Below are positions 1 to 12,240 of a stretch of DNA of 64,000 nucleotides, piece by piece. Origin of the DNA: Strigamia acuminata (taxonomy: Eukaryota > Arthropoda > Chilopoda > Geophilomorpha > Linotaeniidae); contig OX442314.1 in assembly GCA_949358305.1 (NCBI GenBank), positions 27,203,118 through 27,267,117 on the forward strand. The letters are read 5' to 3'. How positions within the stretch are numbered: the stretch's first letter is position 1; each line of letters starts with the position of its first letter. Position numbers and translations under genes: made by a program. The notes beneath the pieces are model-generated. The model did no database searches and was not told the origin of the DNA. It saw only the letters and a program-made list of their open reading frames with translations.

Positions 1-325
1 TTTATTAAACATCACAAACAATTTCATGGAAATAAGATTAAAGTGCTAGAATGGGTAGCCCAATCGAACATTTGAAAAGAAAAATTTAAAGTTTAAAAAT
101 GGACAAGAAATGACAAATCAGTTAATTCAAACATCTCTAAAAACTGGCTTGTGTCTTACAATCGAAGAAATACAGTTGTGACGGTTATTAACTAACCGTA
201 ATTATCAGTGCTTAATGTTGCCACTAGATGTCGTGAATACGAATCGGCGGTAAATTTGAATATGCGAATGAAAAGTAATAAGAATAAATATATAAATAAA
301 GATGCTCATATCTTCTACCACTATT
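1..325. other. AT-rich sequence without recognised feature
   Basis: No open frame with protein character, no RNA gene and no clear repeat was recognised here. The base composition matches the AT-rich background of the first 39 kb. Confidence 0.5.
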
Positions 326-449
326 ATGCACAATAATATAACTTTATATTATTGTTATGCACAATAATATAACTTTATATTATTGTTATGCACAATAATA
401 TAACTTTATATTATTGTTATGCACAATAATATAACTTTATATTATTGTT
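326..449. repeat. 31-bp minisatellite, four near-identical units
   Basis: Four head-to-tail 31-bp units start at 326, 357, 388 and 419. Each begins with ATGCACAATAATATAAC and ends in TATTATTGTT, so the unit is itself an imperfect palindrome (ACAATAATATAA against TTATATTATTGT). The copies are identical by eye, which points to recent expansion or homogenisation. Confidence 0.9.
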
Positions 450-1392
450 GTAAAAAATCATGAGAAGAATCGGTCACTGGTTCTTGGAGATGTGACAATT
501 TGGATTAAATAATTAGTTCATGTCTTGGACTGTGTCCCGGGTATCCACTTTCTGTTTCTCATCTTGGATTAGTGTAATCCAAGATATAGTCCTAGGTATT
601 CACTTCGGTGTCAGAGGATTGGAGGGCTTCATGAAGCCCATGTTCCTATTGAAACATTGATAAAATACCTTAATCCAACCAAGAGTATACTATATTTCCT
701 GGCAACGGGAAGTAAGGGAGATTATTCTGGTTTTTGGTTTCTTGTTGCTTATCACTTGAAACCGTTGTATTATTCTGGTACGAATAGATACAACCCCCGT
801 CAATTGAACATGAAGGTCTCAATACTAATGTTTGAGTCAAAACCGTGCTGAGCGACGAGTATCTTCATGCATGGATCACTGGTCATGTATGATACGAAAG
901 TATTTAGTAACCGTGAGTAGCACCGTGTGTGTTTGTTTGACTTGTTCCATCGCGGATGGTGGCAAAACAGTCTACTTATTAGTAGTATTATGTGTGGCTA
1001 TACTGCTGTGTGGGGCCATGTTTAAATACCGTCCCGCATGGTGAGGTGATGCATTACACGACCAAGAACACGCGATACCGACCAGGACTCGAGAACGCAG
1101 CCAAACCAACCCTGAGGACAACTGTACTTCCGGATAACAAGGAAGTTATCTCGTTTCCGGACCGAGGATCAGCATAACAGTAATGATATTATTTTAGGGC
1201 AATTTGATGATTAACTGGCCACATGTCGGCATTAAATATTATTTAGTACTCCGTATTTTATTTGTATTGGCCGTAATAATTATTGAGATAATTATATCCG
1301 GACCCAATAAAGTGTCTTGTATTGAGAACCATGTTGTTTTGTATTTATCTCTAACTCCGTTCACTTGACACATTTTATCCCCGGTACTAACA
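450..1392 (+). mobile_element. possible LTR remnant (3' end at about 1392)
   Basis: This stretch is less AT-rich than its surroundings. It has a polyadenylation signal AATAAA at 1306-1311 and ends in ...ACTAACA at 1392, followed at once by TTTGGTATGA. A TGGTAT motif right after a terminal CA is the usual look of a copia-type LTR end plus initiator-Met primer binding site. No left LTR boundary and no second LTR were found. Short plus-strand open frames at 657-1177 include one stretch of about 20 hydrophobic residues but resemble nothing I know. It could equally be the 3' end of an unrelated transcript. Confidence 0.25.
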
Positions 1393-2537
1393 TTTGGTAT
1401 GAATAAAGGTCGTCGCCGTCACACAGTATATAAATGACACCTGATTTTGGTTTCGCCAATAAAAATTCAATCTGAATTCATCATCTCAAAGAAATGAGTC
1501 GAAAAAATCCTGGATGGATGGATAATTATTTGGCCTACTGTATATTGGGCATCTAATATACCAAAAATGTCCCAACTTAGAGTACCACTCGATCGATGTA
1601 ATAAATAAGATCTGAAACTTTCTCCAATAGTTCATTAAAATAAACTCAAAGTGTGTTCGGAGAAAGAAATATCTGCTTGAATCGAAGCTGATAGTGAGTG
1701 GTGGGGTAGTTTGTCTCGCCTACTTCTCGCGATAATTGGTATTTGAACCCCTGGAGAGGGAAGAGATGGATAGAGAAATTGGATTTGGCAGGGAAGCCGT
1801 GTGTTTGCTTCAGTTCCCTCTACACCTTCCTGCACCTGTGTGCCAATTAAGAGCGCAGCTAACATGTCACTACTTTTGCCCATAGCTCTTCTTAATCAAT
1901 CAACTTTCAAACTTATCCACCATTTTACTCAATATAAAGGGGGGAAAAGGTTTACTGCGATTGAAAACATACACCGGTTGAAATCAATCGATGTGTGTGC
2001 ACTGCACTGTGCGGTCTAGTGCACTTACCTGATCACTTGAAAGGAATTATTGCTCCATTTGGTACAAGAGGGGGAAACGTTTGAAGTTTGTACTTAACCT
2101 GACCATGAATAAATGGAATTGTCGTTACAATGATTTTATTTCTTTTCTAGGAACATTGTAAACCATAATTACAGAATGTGTTGGAATTGACGGACGTGGA
2201 CGGGTGAGTTTCTCTGAAGGGAAGTTTTTGCATTTTTCACATACCTTAAGGTAGTAAATTCATCAGTTTGAGACGTTTGGACGTTTGGGATTCAATCCTA
2301 TCCGCAATCCGCACTCGGTTTGAATTGAATGAGGATAGGATTGGATGGACCGCCATTTTTTACGGATATAGGATCGGATAATTGGTTTGTTCATCCGAAA
2401 TTTTTTGGATTGGATTGGATTTTTAAAAAATGTGATTCAAACCGATTTAAACGCACCCTTATCCGCCATTTTTTTGGAATTTTAAGTTTGTCGGTACAAA
2501 TGTGAAGTAGGCGCCATCTGTCATCGCAGTCTTAAAT
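1393..2537. other. no gene recognised
   Basis: Only short open frames occur on either strand and none has recognisable protein motifs. Positions 2275-2430 are rich in GGATTGG/CAATCC-type words but form no regular tandem array. A stretch at 1745-1765 resembles a pol III B box on the minus strand, but no A box or tRNA fold accompanies it. Confidence 0.4.
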
Positions 2538-2750
2538 TTTTTTGCGGACAAATGGCGGACAACTGACATCTCGCATTTACATTTTTGGCAAAAATTATAA
2601 ACCTGTAGTACCTGTACATTTACATTTAACGTTGTATTTAAAAATAATGTCTGAAAATATAATTTAAAAAAATTCAGATATTAATTTTTATAGTGTCCTC
2701 TAAAAATGTAAATGCGAGACGTTAGTTGTCCGCCATTAGCCCGCAAAACA
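2538..2750. mobile_element. MITE with about 47-bp terminal inverted repeats
   Basis: The left end (TTTGCGGACAAATGGCGG, then GACATCTCGCATTTACA) is the reverse complement, with few mismatches, of the right end (TGTAAATGCGAGACG, then GTTGTCCGCCATTAG and CCGCAAAACA). The roughly 110-bp centre is AT-rich and non-coding. This is a small non-autonomous DNA transposon. The exact ends and the target duplication were not resolved. Confidence 0.75.
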
Positions 2751-2775
2751 ACCTCATTTGTGCTGTTTTGACCGG

Positions 2776-3343
2776 ATGGCGTCAAGATCGCGCGAGAGCT
2801 GTGTGAGTGCCGTGTGCTGCAGGTAAGTGATCAGCCTGCGTGGGCAGCTGGTCACACAATTCCGAAATAAAGTTATCTTTTCTTTACAGAAACAAATTAC
2901 ATGGATGGGCCTCCAATTGTGAGAGTTGGCGGACGCCATCAAGATGAAAGTCGTCCCGTTAGCACCGGGCCTAAGACATCGTGTTGATAGATAATGACAC
3001 GCAAAAAACGGTTTTGTGGTTTGTAGCCTTTTATTCAGTTGTCTAGAGATCAGAGGCTCATGCCTTTCCCATCTGGGACGCATGCTGTCTGTTGTTGGAT
3101 GACCATCTGGACAGCATGGTCAGAATGCCTTTGTTCAAGCAGCGAGTCAAAGACCCAGCCTATATGTCGTTCACGGTATGACAGTATTGTCCATTCCCTA
3201 AGCAGCACTGGACTCTTTTTCCCCAGGTTGTATGGACTCCAAAAAATTATTTGCTTGTGGCTCCATTTTGTCTCATGGTGATCCTGCACCCCCGCACAAA
3301 GTCGACCGGCATACTAATCGGACCAAAGTCCAATCACTCATAA
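2776..3343 (+). CDS. possible unrecognised short spliced gene
   Basis: The GC content rises well above the background and several consensus splice sites occur on the plus strand. There is a donor GCAG|GTAAGT after position 2822, a pyrimidine-rich acceptor TTTCTTTACAG ending at 2889, an acceptor TTTTATTCAG ending at 3038, a donor ACG|GTATGA after 3175 and a strong acceptor TTTTTCCCCAG ending at 3226. Removing the 51-bp segment 3176-3226 avoids a stop and joins two frames. The upstream part contains WDACCLLLDDHLDSMV and FKQRVKDPAYMSFT; the downstream part starts VVWTPKNYLLVAPF and stops with TAA at 3341-3343. An ATG at 2901 opens a 28-codon frame, and an ATG at 2776 lies in the first putative exon. 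I could not find exon joins that keep one frame throughout, and I do not recognise the protein. A decayed transposon gene is an alternative. Confidence 0.3.
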
Positions 3344-3632
3344 AGTCGAAGTCTACAGCCTTGTGGCAAGTTGACCTTTGCACTATTCAAACGAGGTCCA
3401 ACAACTCTCGTAAGGCCTTGGGAAGTAACTTAACAAAAGACACACCCTGTGCACCCCAGATAGGTTTTACAGTCTCCTTTATTGCCAGCCCAGCAGTTTG
3501 GGTTGTTTGTACGCCGCTAGAAGGACTAAGGAATATCGAATCCCGCTTCTTGTCTGTGATCAAGATCAAGGTGGTCGGAGACCAATGGGCCTCGTTTGAA
3601 ACAAAAACAATATGGTGAAGAGAGGGTGTCTA
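3344..3632. other. relatively GC-rich stretch, open on both strands, no product assigned
   Basis: A plus-strand frame runs open from 3232 to 3618 and a minus-strand frame from 3569 to 3387. Neither shows a recognisable domain. The stretch directly follows the possible spliced gene and may be its 3' untranslated region or part of the same decayed element. Confidence 0.25.
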
Positions 3633-3969
3633 AAACCATGTTCACACAAAGCTTTTGGATCGCATCCGAAGCTGCGGATCTAGATCCAAGATTGGTGCGA
3701 ATGCTGAACTCTGTTGACGGATCTAGATCCGTGTGCCCAACAACTCCGTTCGTCAATCGAGTTCCCACAACTCGATTCGACGATTGGATTCGGATTGGAA
3801 TTCATTAAATAATGTCAGCAGTCTGTAGCATTCCATTCATGTGGATTCGATAAAACCTGGTTTGGTTTGAACGTTTGATTGAATCACATTTTGGTGTGAA
3901 CACAACTCCATCCAAGTGAATATTTTGGGAGTCTGTTCAGTTGGATCTGAATGGCTCTGAACAAAAGGC

Positions 3970-4650
3970 AGGGTACACCCAAAATAGGGTACCCAATTTG
4001 GGTACCCAAGTAAAACGAAATTTATTTATTTTTTAATAAAAAGTTTTACATTTCTATAAGATATGTTATTACGGGAAATTATTTAACACATTTATATACT
4101 TGATGACATTGATCGTGAATTATTTTTTCCACAAATATAACTTCTTCGTTTTGTTTAGAGAAATCATTTCTCCTTTTTGGTTTTACAAAATCAGGAAGAG
4201 GTAAACAATCGAAAAAAAGAAATGACGCCTGTGTTTGAAAAACACAGCACCCATTTTTAATGAATTTAAATCGATTTTGATGAATTTTTAACGAATTTAA
4301 GTCAGTTTTCAACGAATTTAAGTCAGTTTTCAACGAATTTAAGTCAATTTTTAACGAATTTATGTCGATTTTTACCGAACTTTTATGTCGATTTTAATAA
4401 TTTATAATAAATTTAAATCGATTGTGATAACTTTTTAAAATGATTTTGATGATTTTTTGAAATGATTTTGATAATTTTATGTCAATTTCATGTTCAATGC
4501 TGACAATTTTGTGTTTAATTTTGTTTAATTTTTAATATTTGTGTCATAATAAAAATTATATTGATTACTGAAAATTGTAAAAAAAATTAATTAATCAATC
4601 CAGGAAATCTTGATTACCCAAATTGGGTACCTCACATTGGGTGTACCCAG
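3970..4650. mobile_element. MITE with 40-bp terminal inverted repeats, inserted in the outer element
   Basis: The left end GGGTACACCCAAAATAGG followed by GTACCCAATTTGGGTACC is the near-perfect reverse complement of the right end, which reads TTACCCAAATTGGGTACC and then ACATTGGGTGTACCC. The right half of the interior carries the minisatellite listed at 4256-4400. It is non-coding. Confidence 0.75.
4256..4400. repeat. 21-bp minisatellite inside a MITE
   Basis: The unit is roughly ACGAATTTAAGTCAGTTTTCA, repeated about six times with increasing divergence toward the right. It sits wholly inside the 3970-4650 inverted-repeat element. Confidence 0.75.
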
Positions 4651-4730
4651 CGTTTTGTTCAGAGCCGATCTGATTGGGCGGATCAGATCCAACCAAACTC
4701 GATCCGTTGGTGTGAACATAGTGCGAAGCG

Positions 4731-5003
4731 TGTGTTTTTTACAAAGACGACTTGGTCGCCATGACAACAAGGTAAGAGTAATTATCCAACATGGAGGGCT
4801 GTATTGAGGCTTCGGGGGCCCAGAGCACTTCCGCTATGAGTCAACAATGGAGGAGAAGGGCCTCATGGGGCTGCGGGGGCTCTTAATTCAAAAACAAAAA
4901 TTTTTGCTAAAGAAAAAATTTTCAAAAAATAATTTGTTTTTTTTTCAATTAGGGATCCAAAAAATGGCTGCGAGGACGGGCACTCAGAGTAGAAATCCAT
5001 TTC
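4731..5003. repeat. dispersed repeat also seen near 18.7 kb
   Basis: The stretch 4813-4985 (GGGGCTGCGGGGGCTC, an A/T-rich middle, then AATTAGGGATCC and CCGAGG-like sequence) resembles 18722-18900 (GGGGCCCCGTGAGGG, A/T-rich middle, AATTAGGGGCCTAAAAAAAGG, then GTGAATATT). Two diverged copies of one unknown dispersed repeat are likely. An ATG at 4760 followed 10 bp later by AAG|GTAAGAG could mimic a first exon, but nothing downstream supports it. Confidence 0.4.
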
Positions 5004-5419
5004 TATCATGAATATTCAAAAATAACATCTTTACAACATTTACGAGCAAAAAAATGCATTTGCAGGATGTAAAATACTCTTTTTCGGAGTTGATAAGCTG
5101 CACGAGCTTCACAGTTCAGCAGCGACATCTGTGGACCCAAAAACGTACATCGGCAAGCATACGTAATCACGTGGTTTGATTCTCTGACAGTTGGCAAACA
5201 AAAATATTTCAGGTTCCGGTGACAAACCATGACAAAGAAAACATTGAAAAAAAAATTGTTTTTTCACCCGCATCGAAATATAATTAGACATTTTGATGTT
5301 GTGATTTCGTGTTTAATTCCCATGAGAAAAATGTTTTGAAAAAATAATTTTTGGAATATATTTCCCACATTTAAAAAAAAAAAATGAAGAATTTTTCGCC
5401 CGAAATCTTTCAATAAACG

Positions 5420-5607
5420 AACAAAAACAACATTCTGTATTGACGAAAATGCCAACTGCCTTTACCCCTTTTCAGAGAATGGAAGTGTCCTTGTGAGTGT
5501 GCCCCACCCACCCGGCGTTTCATTCGGCGTCTTGTGAGCAGAGCTAAAAGCATCTCGCGAAAATACACCTGAGTCGTGCCGAGCCAAGCCACAACTTTCA
5601 ACAATGG
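5420..5607 (+). promoter_or_regulatory. possible promoter and first exon ending in ATG|GTATGT
   Basis: A locally GC-rich segment ends ACTTTCAACAATG followed at once by the donor GTATGT, so an exon could end just after a start codon in a good context. This arrangement is common in ribosomal-protein and other housekeeping genes. No matching second exon was recognised downstream, so it stays a candidate only. Confidence 0.2.
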
Positions 5608-6065
5608 TATGTTGCATAAATCAATTTCTATGTGAATTTATTAAGGGAATTAATAATTGAATCAATTATGAAAGAATTCTAAAGAATTTATAAATATTTC
5701 GTAAATTTATTTCTGTTTGGTATTAATGTATTACAGTGTTTACTATTTAATCACTTCGATTATTTCTTTTTTGCTTTTTTGCAACAATATTCCCAATGGT
5801 GCAATTCGAAGTGGGTGTGTTCAAATTCAAATTTTTTTTTCTTTTTTTTCTTTTTTTAAGATTTAATTTTTTTTTCTAATTTTATTTTGGCTTTGTATCA
5901 AATTGTTTTTATTCATTTTTCACTAAAAAAAAAATACAAAACACATTTTAATTATACAACATTTATTTGCTTGGTATAATTTTAATTTTGCTTTGTAATT
6001 ACTAGCAAAATTTGTAATTTATGCTTTTTCAACCCTTTTCCTCTCCCCCGCGTAATAATAGAAGA
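5608..6065. other. AT-rich, no gene recognised
   Basis: Homopolymer-rich A/T sequence without recognisable coding capacity. If the upstream ATG|GTATGT site is real, this would be intron. Confidence 0.4.
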
Positions 6066-6445
6066 AAAGTTGACAAAAATATTAAAACAAAATCGAAAAT
6101 TCACAAAAATAATAAAACAAAATCCAAAATTCACAAAATTGAAAATTCACAAAAATAATAAAACAAAATTTAAAATTAACAAAAATAATAAAACAAAATT
6201 TAAAATTAACAAAAATAATAAAACAAAATTGAAAATTAACAAAAATAATAAAACAAAAATAAATATTAACAAAAATAATAAAACAAAAATGAATATTAAC
6301 AAAAATAATAAAACAAAATTGAAAATTTACAAAAATCCAAAAATCCAAAAATCCAAAAATCCAAAAATCCAAAATTAGCAAAAATAATAAAACAAAATCC
6401 AAAATCCAAAAAAATAATAAAAACAAAATCTAAAACTCACAAAAA
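6066..6445. repeat. A-rich minisatellite, about 30-bp unit
   Basis: About ten copies of a unit of the form AAAATAATAAAACAAAATT plus AAAATTAACA run through here, with a short sub-array of ATCCAAAA octamers at 6335-6370. The open frames across it (Lys/Asn-rich on plus, Phe/Ile-rich on minus) are by-products of a period divisible by three. Confidence 0.85.
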
Positions 6446-7735
6446 CAGCAAACAAATTTGACAATAAATAAAATAAAAATAAAAAAAATCATAAATTTTC
6501 TGATTGAGAAAAATAAAGAAAACCAAAATGGAAATAGTGAAACTCAACTTCAGTCTCGCCCCCTATGGATTGTTTTCAATTACAAGTCACAGCAGGAATG
6601 GGAAGAGTTGGATAAAAATCACAGAATGCAATTTAGATCTTACAACCACAGGAAACACTGAACAAGAGGTAAACAACTTATTTCCAAGAGCTGTTCAATG
6701 ACACTCGAGACTCGATAACTATATATCCTCAACTATATAACCCTTTTCAACCCAGAAACGTGGAAAAATGCAGCTAAAACTCTAAAATAAACGAGTGGGC
6801 GGAGAAATCATCCCTTTAAAGGACACGTGTGGCCTCCTTTTCATACCAAACAATACAATTTTCCAACTGAAAAACATCTGCAAATTAGGTCACATCAGTT
6901 AACTATAAAAAAATACATTTTATACCTCGAAATTTTTTCTTTAAAAACACAAAAAAATGACTAAAAAAATCCATGCAGATCAATACCGGACATATTTGTG
7001 CATTGTGATCCGCATAGTACAGGTGGCAGTTCCTATCTGATACACGAACAATCGTAGGAAACAAAACAAACAATTGCAAACACCAGAGGGAGGCAAAAAT
7101 AAAAAAGGGGGCTGGCAATGAAATAAAAAGAAATTACAAACGTTAATTGGATTAATTAAATAGTTGATTCTTTTATTACGTTTTTCCGCCCCTAAAACTT
7201 CCTCGTTTTTGCTCATTTTCTCGTCAGTCATCAGACTGCATCACGAGATGATGAAATTTCAATAATAATAGGTGACTGAGGTTTATTTTTATTATTTTTA
7301 TTTTTTTTTTTAATTCGAAGGAGCGACTTAAGTTTGTGATTTGATACAGTACGTGACCGCTCAACTTTAGGTGCGCGTGGGCTACGAGTTATTTTTGATT
7401 AAACGATGCTCTTTTATTCTTAGAGGGTTTCCGAGAATGGGAATGGAGTCTTGAACCATTAAGGTCAATTCTTTTTATCGGGTTTATGGAAAGGGTTATG
7501 AGTTTTTACCTTTATTTTATTCTCTGGTTTCATTCGAGCGGGATTTTTTAGGTTTATTGTGGTTGGGGTGAGAATAAGTGATGGGTTTTGATCGGAGTTT
7601 GTTGTGTGGATGTTTATTGTTTAGGGATGTTGTTGTTAGTGTTTGGGTTTGTTGGCGCCATGTGTGGTTGAATGTTTAGGTTGGAGAATCGGATGACAAT
7701 CGTCTTTGTTTAGAGTGCTGGTCATTTACATGGTG
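6446..7735. other. no gene recognised
   Basis: There are short open frames only. From about 7320 to 7740 the plus strand becomes G/T-rich (GGGTTTGTTGG-like words), which is a compositional oddity and not a recognisable element. Confidence 0.4.
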
Positions 7736-7739
7736 ATAT

Positions 7740-8315
7740 TTAAACTTTTGGAAGTTTTGATGAAAATTTCGACGAAATTTGTGAGATTTTTAATGCATTT
7801 TTTTATTAATTCAGATCAAATTTGATCATTTTTCAGATATATTTTGACAAAATTTGAGGAATTTTGATTAATTTTCGATCAAATATCTTCTTTTTTGATA
7901 AATTTAGTCGAAATTTTAGGAATTTTGATTGATTTTCGACAAAATATTTTCTTTTTTGATAAATTTAGACAAAATTTGATGAATTTTGATTAATTTTTCA
8001 GCAAATTTGTTTCTTTTTGGCAAATTTAGACAAAAATTGAAGAATTTTGATTAATTTTCCAGCAAATATCTTCTTTTTTGATAAATTTAGACAAAATTTG
8101 ATGAATTTTGAAGCAAATTTGTTCCTTTTTGATAAATTTAGACAAAATTTGAGGAATTTTGATAAATTTAGACAAAATTTGAGGAATTTTGATAAATTTA
8201 GACAAAATTTGAGGAATTTTGATTAATTTTCAAGCAAATATCTTCTTTTTTGATAAATTTAGACAAAATTTGAAGAATTTTGAAAAATTTTTCAGCAAAT
8301 TTGTTCATTTTTGCT
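7740..8315. repeat. 30-bp minisatellite with diverged flanks
   Basis: The core at 8130-8222 is three identical 30-bp units containing GATAAATTTAGACAAAATTT. Copies with substitutions and length changes extend upstream to about 7740 and downstream to 8315. The array is homogeneous in the middle and decayed at the edges. Confidence 0.85.
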
Positions 8316-10756
8316 AAATTTCTATGAAAAATAATATACTTTACAAACCTACATGCATGTATATAATTTATTCATTTATTATACACTGCAGTTCTTGCTT
8401 CTTTAGCCATCCTCCGTTTTTTCCCTTCAAATCCTATTGCATTAGATTTCAAATAAATAAAACAAACTTAATGCATTTCGCTGTTCTGCTAACACGAAAA
8501 TATAAACAAACTAGAACCCAACTTAACCCATATTTAATGTATCATGTTCCTATTTATAATCTGTTCAACCTGCTGCATGTTTATTTATTCACTAATTTAA
8601 TCCCACTCATTTCCGCACATGACTTTTCTTCCAACCCTTTATTATCTTATTTTTGAGATAAATCGTGTTAACTCTTTGATGCCTTTGTCTATACGACCTG
8701 AATAATTCATGGCAAAAGTGCTGAATGGATCGGTTCAAGGTTCCTCATCAATAAAATGGTAACGTTTGCAATAAATCACGTTCTTCTCCGCCCTAATCCT
8801 TAATTGCAACGCGCTTTCTATTTATTTTAATTCCTACTTTGGACAGATGCTAAACCAATGCTCCGTTGCCTTCGGATCGCATTGCATAAAAGCGGCAGAC
8901 ATCAAGAAATTTAATATTAATTAACAGATTGATTTGCTTTCAAAATACCTTCAGCACATCATTGATATAAGCCGCAGAACAAGTACTGTTTCATTAACTA
9001 TTTATATATTTAAAGCATCTTTAACTTGACCTTTAAAGTGACGTATGCTCAATTTAGGGCCCGTGGATGAATGGGACGAATGTATTGCGTCAATGTCGTT
9101 AGTTGAAGCGAAGATCGAGTGTAACGTGACTTACTGAAACTGGACAAAAAGAGAAGAGCTATGATATGGGAATTTTGGCAAATATGGCGTGAAAGTTATC
9201 TCAAACAACTTCGAAATTTTTGTAACGATTTGAATTAAAATCAATTACTAATCGATCATCTTGTATACCCATTTTGTATAGCCATTTTCCTTTATTTTTT
9301 ATAAAAAATGGAATAAGGGAAAAGAGATATTTAGTTTGGGTTTGGTAAATTATAAATCTAATGTATACGATAAATATATATTGGCATTAATCCACAAAGA
9401 GGGTTTTGGAAGTGAATTAATCACTATCTTCCTAACGTTGTTTATCTTTTGTCTCTTGAGCTTCTCTGCATTACATGAGCGGAGTTAGCAATGCTGGGTA
9501 TTGCTAGCTTTAGTATCATAAGGTATATTCTGTTTGCCAATGATTTTTCGTTTATTTTAGTTAAAAAGAGGTTTTATATGTTGAAAAATGTTGAAAAATG
9601 GGTATTTTTGTTGGAAATTGAATGAATTTTTTTATTTTTTTACAATTTCGATGCGTATTTTGCAATTTTAGCAGGAAAAAAAATGAAATTTCGTCGTTGA
9701 TGGTGCATTTTGAGTTTATTTTTATTTCTTTAGTGTTTATTTAATGGTTTGGTTATGAAAAGACTCGTCTCGAGGAAATTAAGAGTGCAGAATTTATCCG
9801 TTCGGAAGTTAATATTCTTTTGCAACAAGTCCTTGCTAAATTATGCATTCAATTGCATATAATGAAGAGATACATTTAAATGTAAATCAAACGTAATTTA
9901 ACCTTTTTTTGTTCGGTTTTAAACCGATCAAAATTTGCATCGAAAACTTGTTTTCTCCAAAACCCACATTCGTTATGAATGAAATATGAAGTAAATCTAC
10001 ATCTCCTAATCCGAGAAATATCGATTAATAAAACGAATTATGCGAAATTAAAAATAAACGACAGAATTTTTTTATTTTTTCTTCATAAAGCGAAGTTTAT
10101 ATTTTTTTTAAAGTTTTATTTGAAAAAATAAAAAAATAAAAAAATAATGGAAAAAAAAAAATATTATTTCTTGGTCCAGCCAGTTAGGTTTGATGTGTGG
10201 TTTTTCATGCTGGAGGCGTCGACAGAACTGATGGTATGTTTACCTGGGTCAAAACGTGTTCAGGTGAGTTGTGACATAAACCGTAGTAATGAAAAGTAAT
10301 GGAATTGTGGTTTGAGCAATCAGCTTTGTCTTGAGTGCAACTGCCCTCGAGAATAACAAAACTGTCCATTCACTTTTTTTTCCTTCTTTTCTTTTTGCTA
10401 CAATATATTTATACTTCCACCGCAAAAAAAATAAATGCAAAATAAGAATTGATGGATTGTCTCATGATGTATAGCAGTGCTTCATCAGTTATATACAGAT
10501 ATATTGCTGTCTCGACTGTTTAGATGAATGGATGGGTAGAAAATCAAGAAGTATAAGCAACCGAGAAAGTTTAGCGAGGATTGATGGGTAATGCAGATAT
10601 TGAGATCTCATCTATCTAGATGCGATGTTTAATCGTTCATTGTGTTAATTGTAGTCTGTCTTGACTAAGTATTTGAAACTGTAATGGACCATGCAAATAA
10701 CGTGACCGTTGGTGTAGTTGAGATTTACATGACTGACTAGTTTATTCAAAGTAACG
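8316..10756. other. no gene recognised
   Basis: About 2.4 kb of AT-rich sequence with poly-A/T runs (for example 10100-10170) and short open frames without protein character. No inverted-repeat element was resolved. Confidence 0.45.
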
Positions 10757-11100
10757 TATTGTTACGCGTACGGACCGTTCCGATAAGCGGCCGATCTGTA
10801 GCGCTCGATTTGGCTTATAATTCGGTATTTAGTTGCTAAATCCGTGGCGCTGCAGAAAGGCAGTGTCACAAATTAACAAGTAACAAGTGACGTGCATTGG
10901 AGTGAAGAACACTCCAACTTGGGTAGTGATAAGAGTGGTCAGGGCCGACTCAAAGTCGATCAGCGCCCCGTCGGTCATTGTTTTCAATTCTCGTCGGTGA
11001 ATTTTGGGTGCATTAGTGCGTCCCATTCGTCTTGGCGCTCGGTGTGGTTGCATCGCTCGATCCTATTTTGAGCTGGCCTTGCCTGTAGTGTTTGTGATTA
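10757..11100. other. GC-richer stretch, possibly an LTR remnant
   Basis: It opens with TATTGTTACGCGTACGGACCG. A similar sequence occurs reverse-complemented at 32930-32972 (TGTTACGCGCCCGGACCGC on the minus strand). TGTTACGC is a common LTR start, so both may be old LTR ends of one family. A minus-strand frame at 11053-10829 is open for 75 codons but is not recognised. Confidence 0.2.
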
Positions 11101-12240
11101 CAGTAGTCAGTAGACGGCTACCACATGCGGTACATTGACATCACGAGAAGATTGATGCATATGAATACGCAGTGGTAGGATTGCATTCTGGTACGAATGC
11201 TATTTTGAATGTTACAACAGACCTTCCATGTTTTTTTCTGAAAAGGGTTGGCCAAATAAAACCGGCCCCACAAGACAAGGATTGTCACTAAGTGTTTCAC
11301 AAAAATGTATACATTGTTCAATTAAATATATATTAGTTATTTTTGTTGTGGGCAGTATTGTTTATTTGACGTTTCTGGTGCAGTTTTTTCTGCTCTTTCG
11401 TTTGGTGTTTAGTTTTTGACGGTGTGAATCCGACCAGAAGTCCAGACTGCATTTTTGCTGCAGAAAAGATCTTGTCGCTTTAAAACAACGAATGACTGCC
11501 AGATGTAAAGTCCTGTGGGTTTTGCGTGGTAATGGCAGATGTGATGGAATACTTGTACGTAATCTAATTCAGGTTTAAAATAAATGCGTTGGCTTCGTTG
11601 TCCAGAGGGGCTTTCTTTTTTTAAGATGTTTTTGGGACCCGGACTATCAAGATATTTTTTTTCATATATTTAAGGCTGGGTCAATGGTTTATGGTTGTGT
11701 CTTGCAGTATCCTCATACTCACATAGAGAGATGAGATAAAATCCCCAGGCAGAAATTTCTAGAGTCCTTGTACAGTGAAATTTACAGATCTAAACTAAGC
11801 GGATGTTGTTAGATATCTGGCATTTCCTGATCTCTACACAATCTCGTCTGCTGAAGTTGAAAGTGGATTTGTGTTGGTTGCAATGACAGGTCTGATCAAC
11901 ATAAATATTTAGTACATCTCTCTGTGGTCAATCCATGTACACCCAAAGACAAAAAAACTTTTGCTTTTTTAAGGCTTTTATTTAACTTGGAAGTAGAAAC
12001 TAATATGTGATTGAGTTGGAAACAAGGAAATTAATGACGCTAATATCAATACTCTGCAAATGGCGCCCATACTTAATGAAAAGAAGGCATCGCCGACAGA
12101 ACGTACTTTACTTCTCGTCAGCTCCCTGTTTCAGCCAGCCATAGCATTGACAGGAAGGGAAAGAGAAGCTTAGTGACAACACTTTCGGTTAATGCTGGCT
12201 TCTTACCCACAATTCCTCAGTACACAACCTACTGTTCGCG
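11101..12240. other. no gene recognised
   Basis: Mixed AT-rich sequence. The open frames are short and start and stop without splice or poly(A) context. Confidence 0.4.

Larger units (their letters stand above)
3639..4730. mobile_element. nested inverted-repeat element, outer copy
   Basis: The outer ends are imperfect inverted repeats: CATGTTCACACAAAG near 3640 against TGGTGTGAACATAG near 4710. Next to the inner insertion, GGATCTGAATGGCTCTGAAC near 3944 faces GTTCAGAGCCGATCTGAT near 4655. Palindromic GGATCTAGATCC words occur at about 3677 and 3719. The element is interrupted by a second one at 3970-4650, so the outer copy is older. Confidence 0.5.

Noticed and set aside
6066-6445. Overlapping 100-codon frames on both strands, Lys/Asn-rich and Phe-rich
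   Set aside because: They are translations of a tandem repeat with a period divisible by three, with no independent coding sign.
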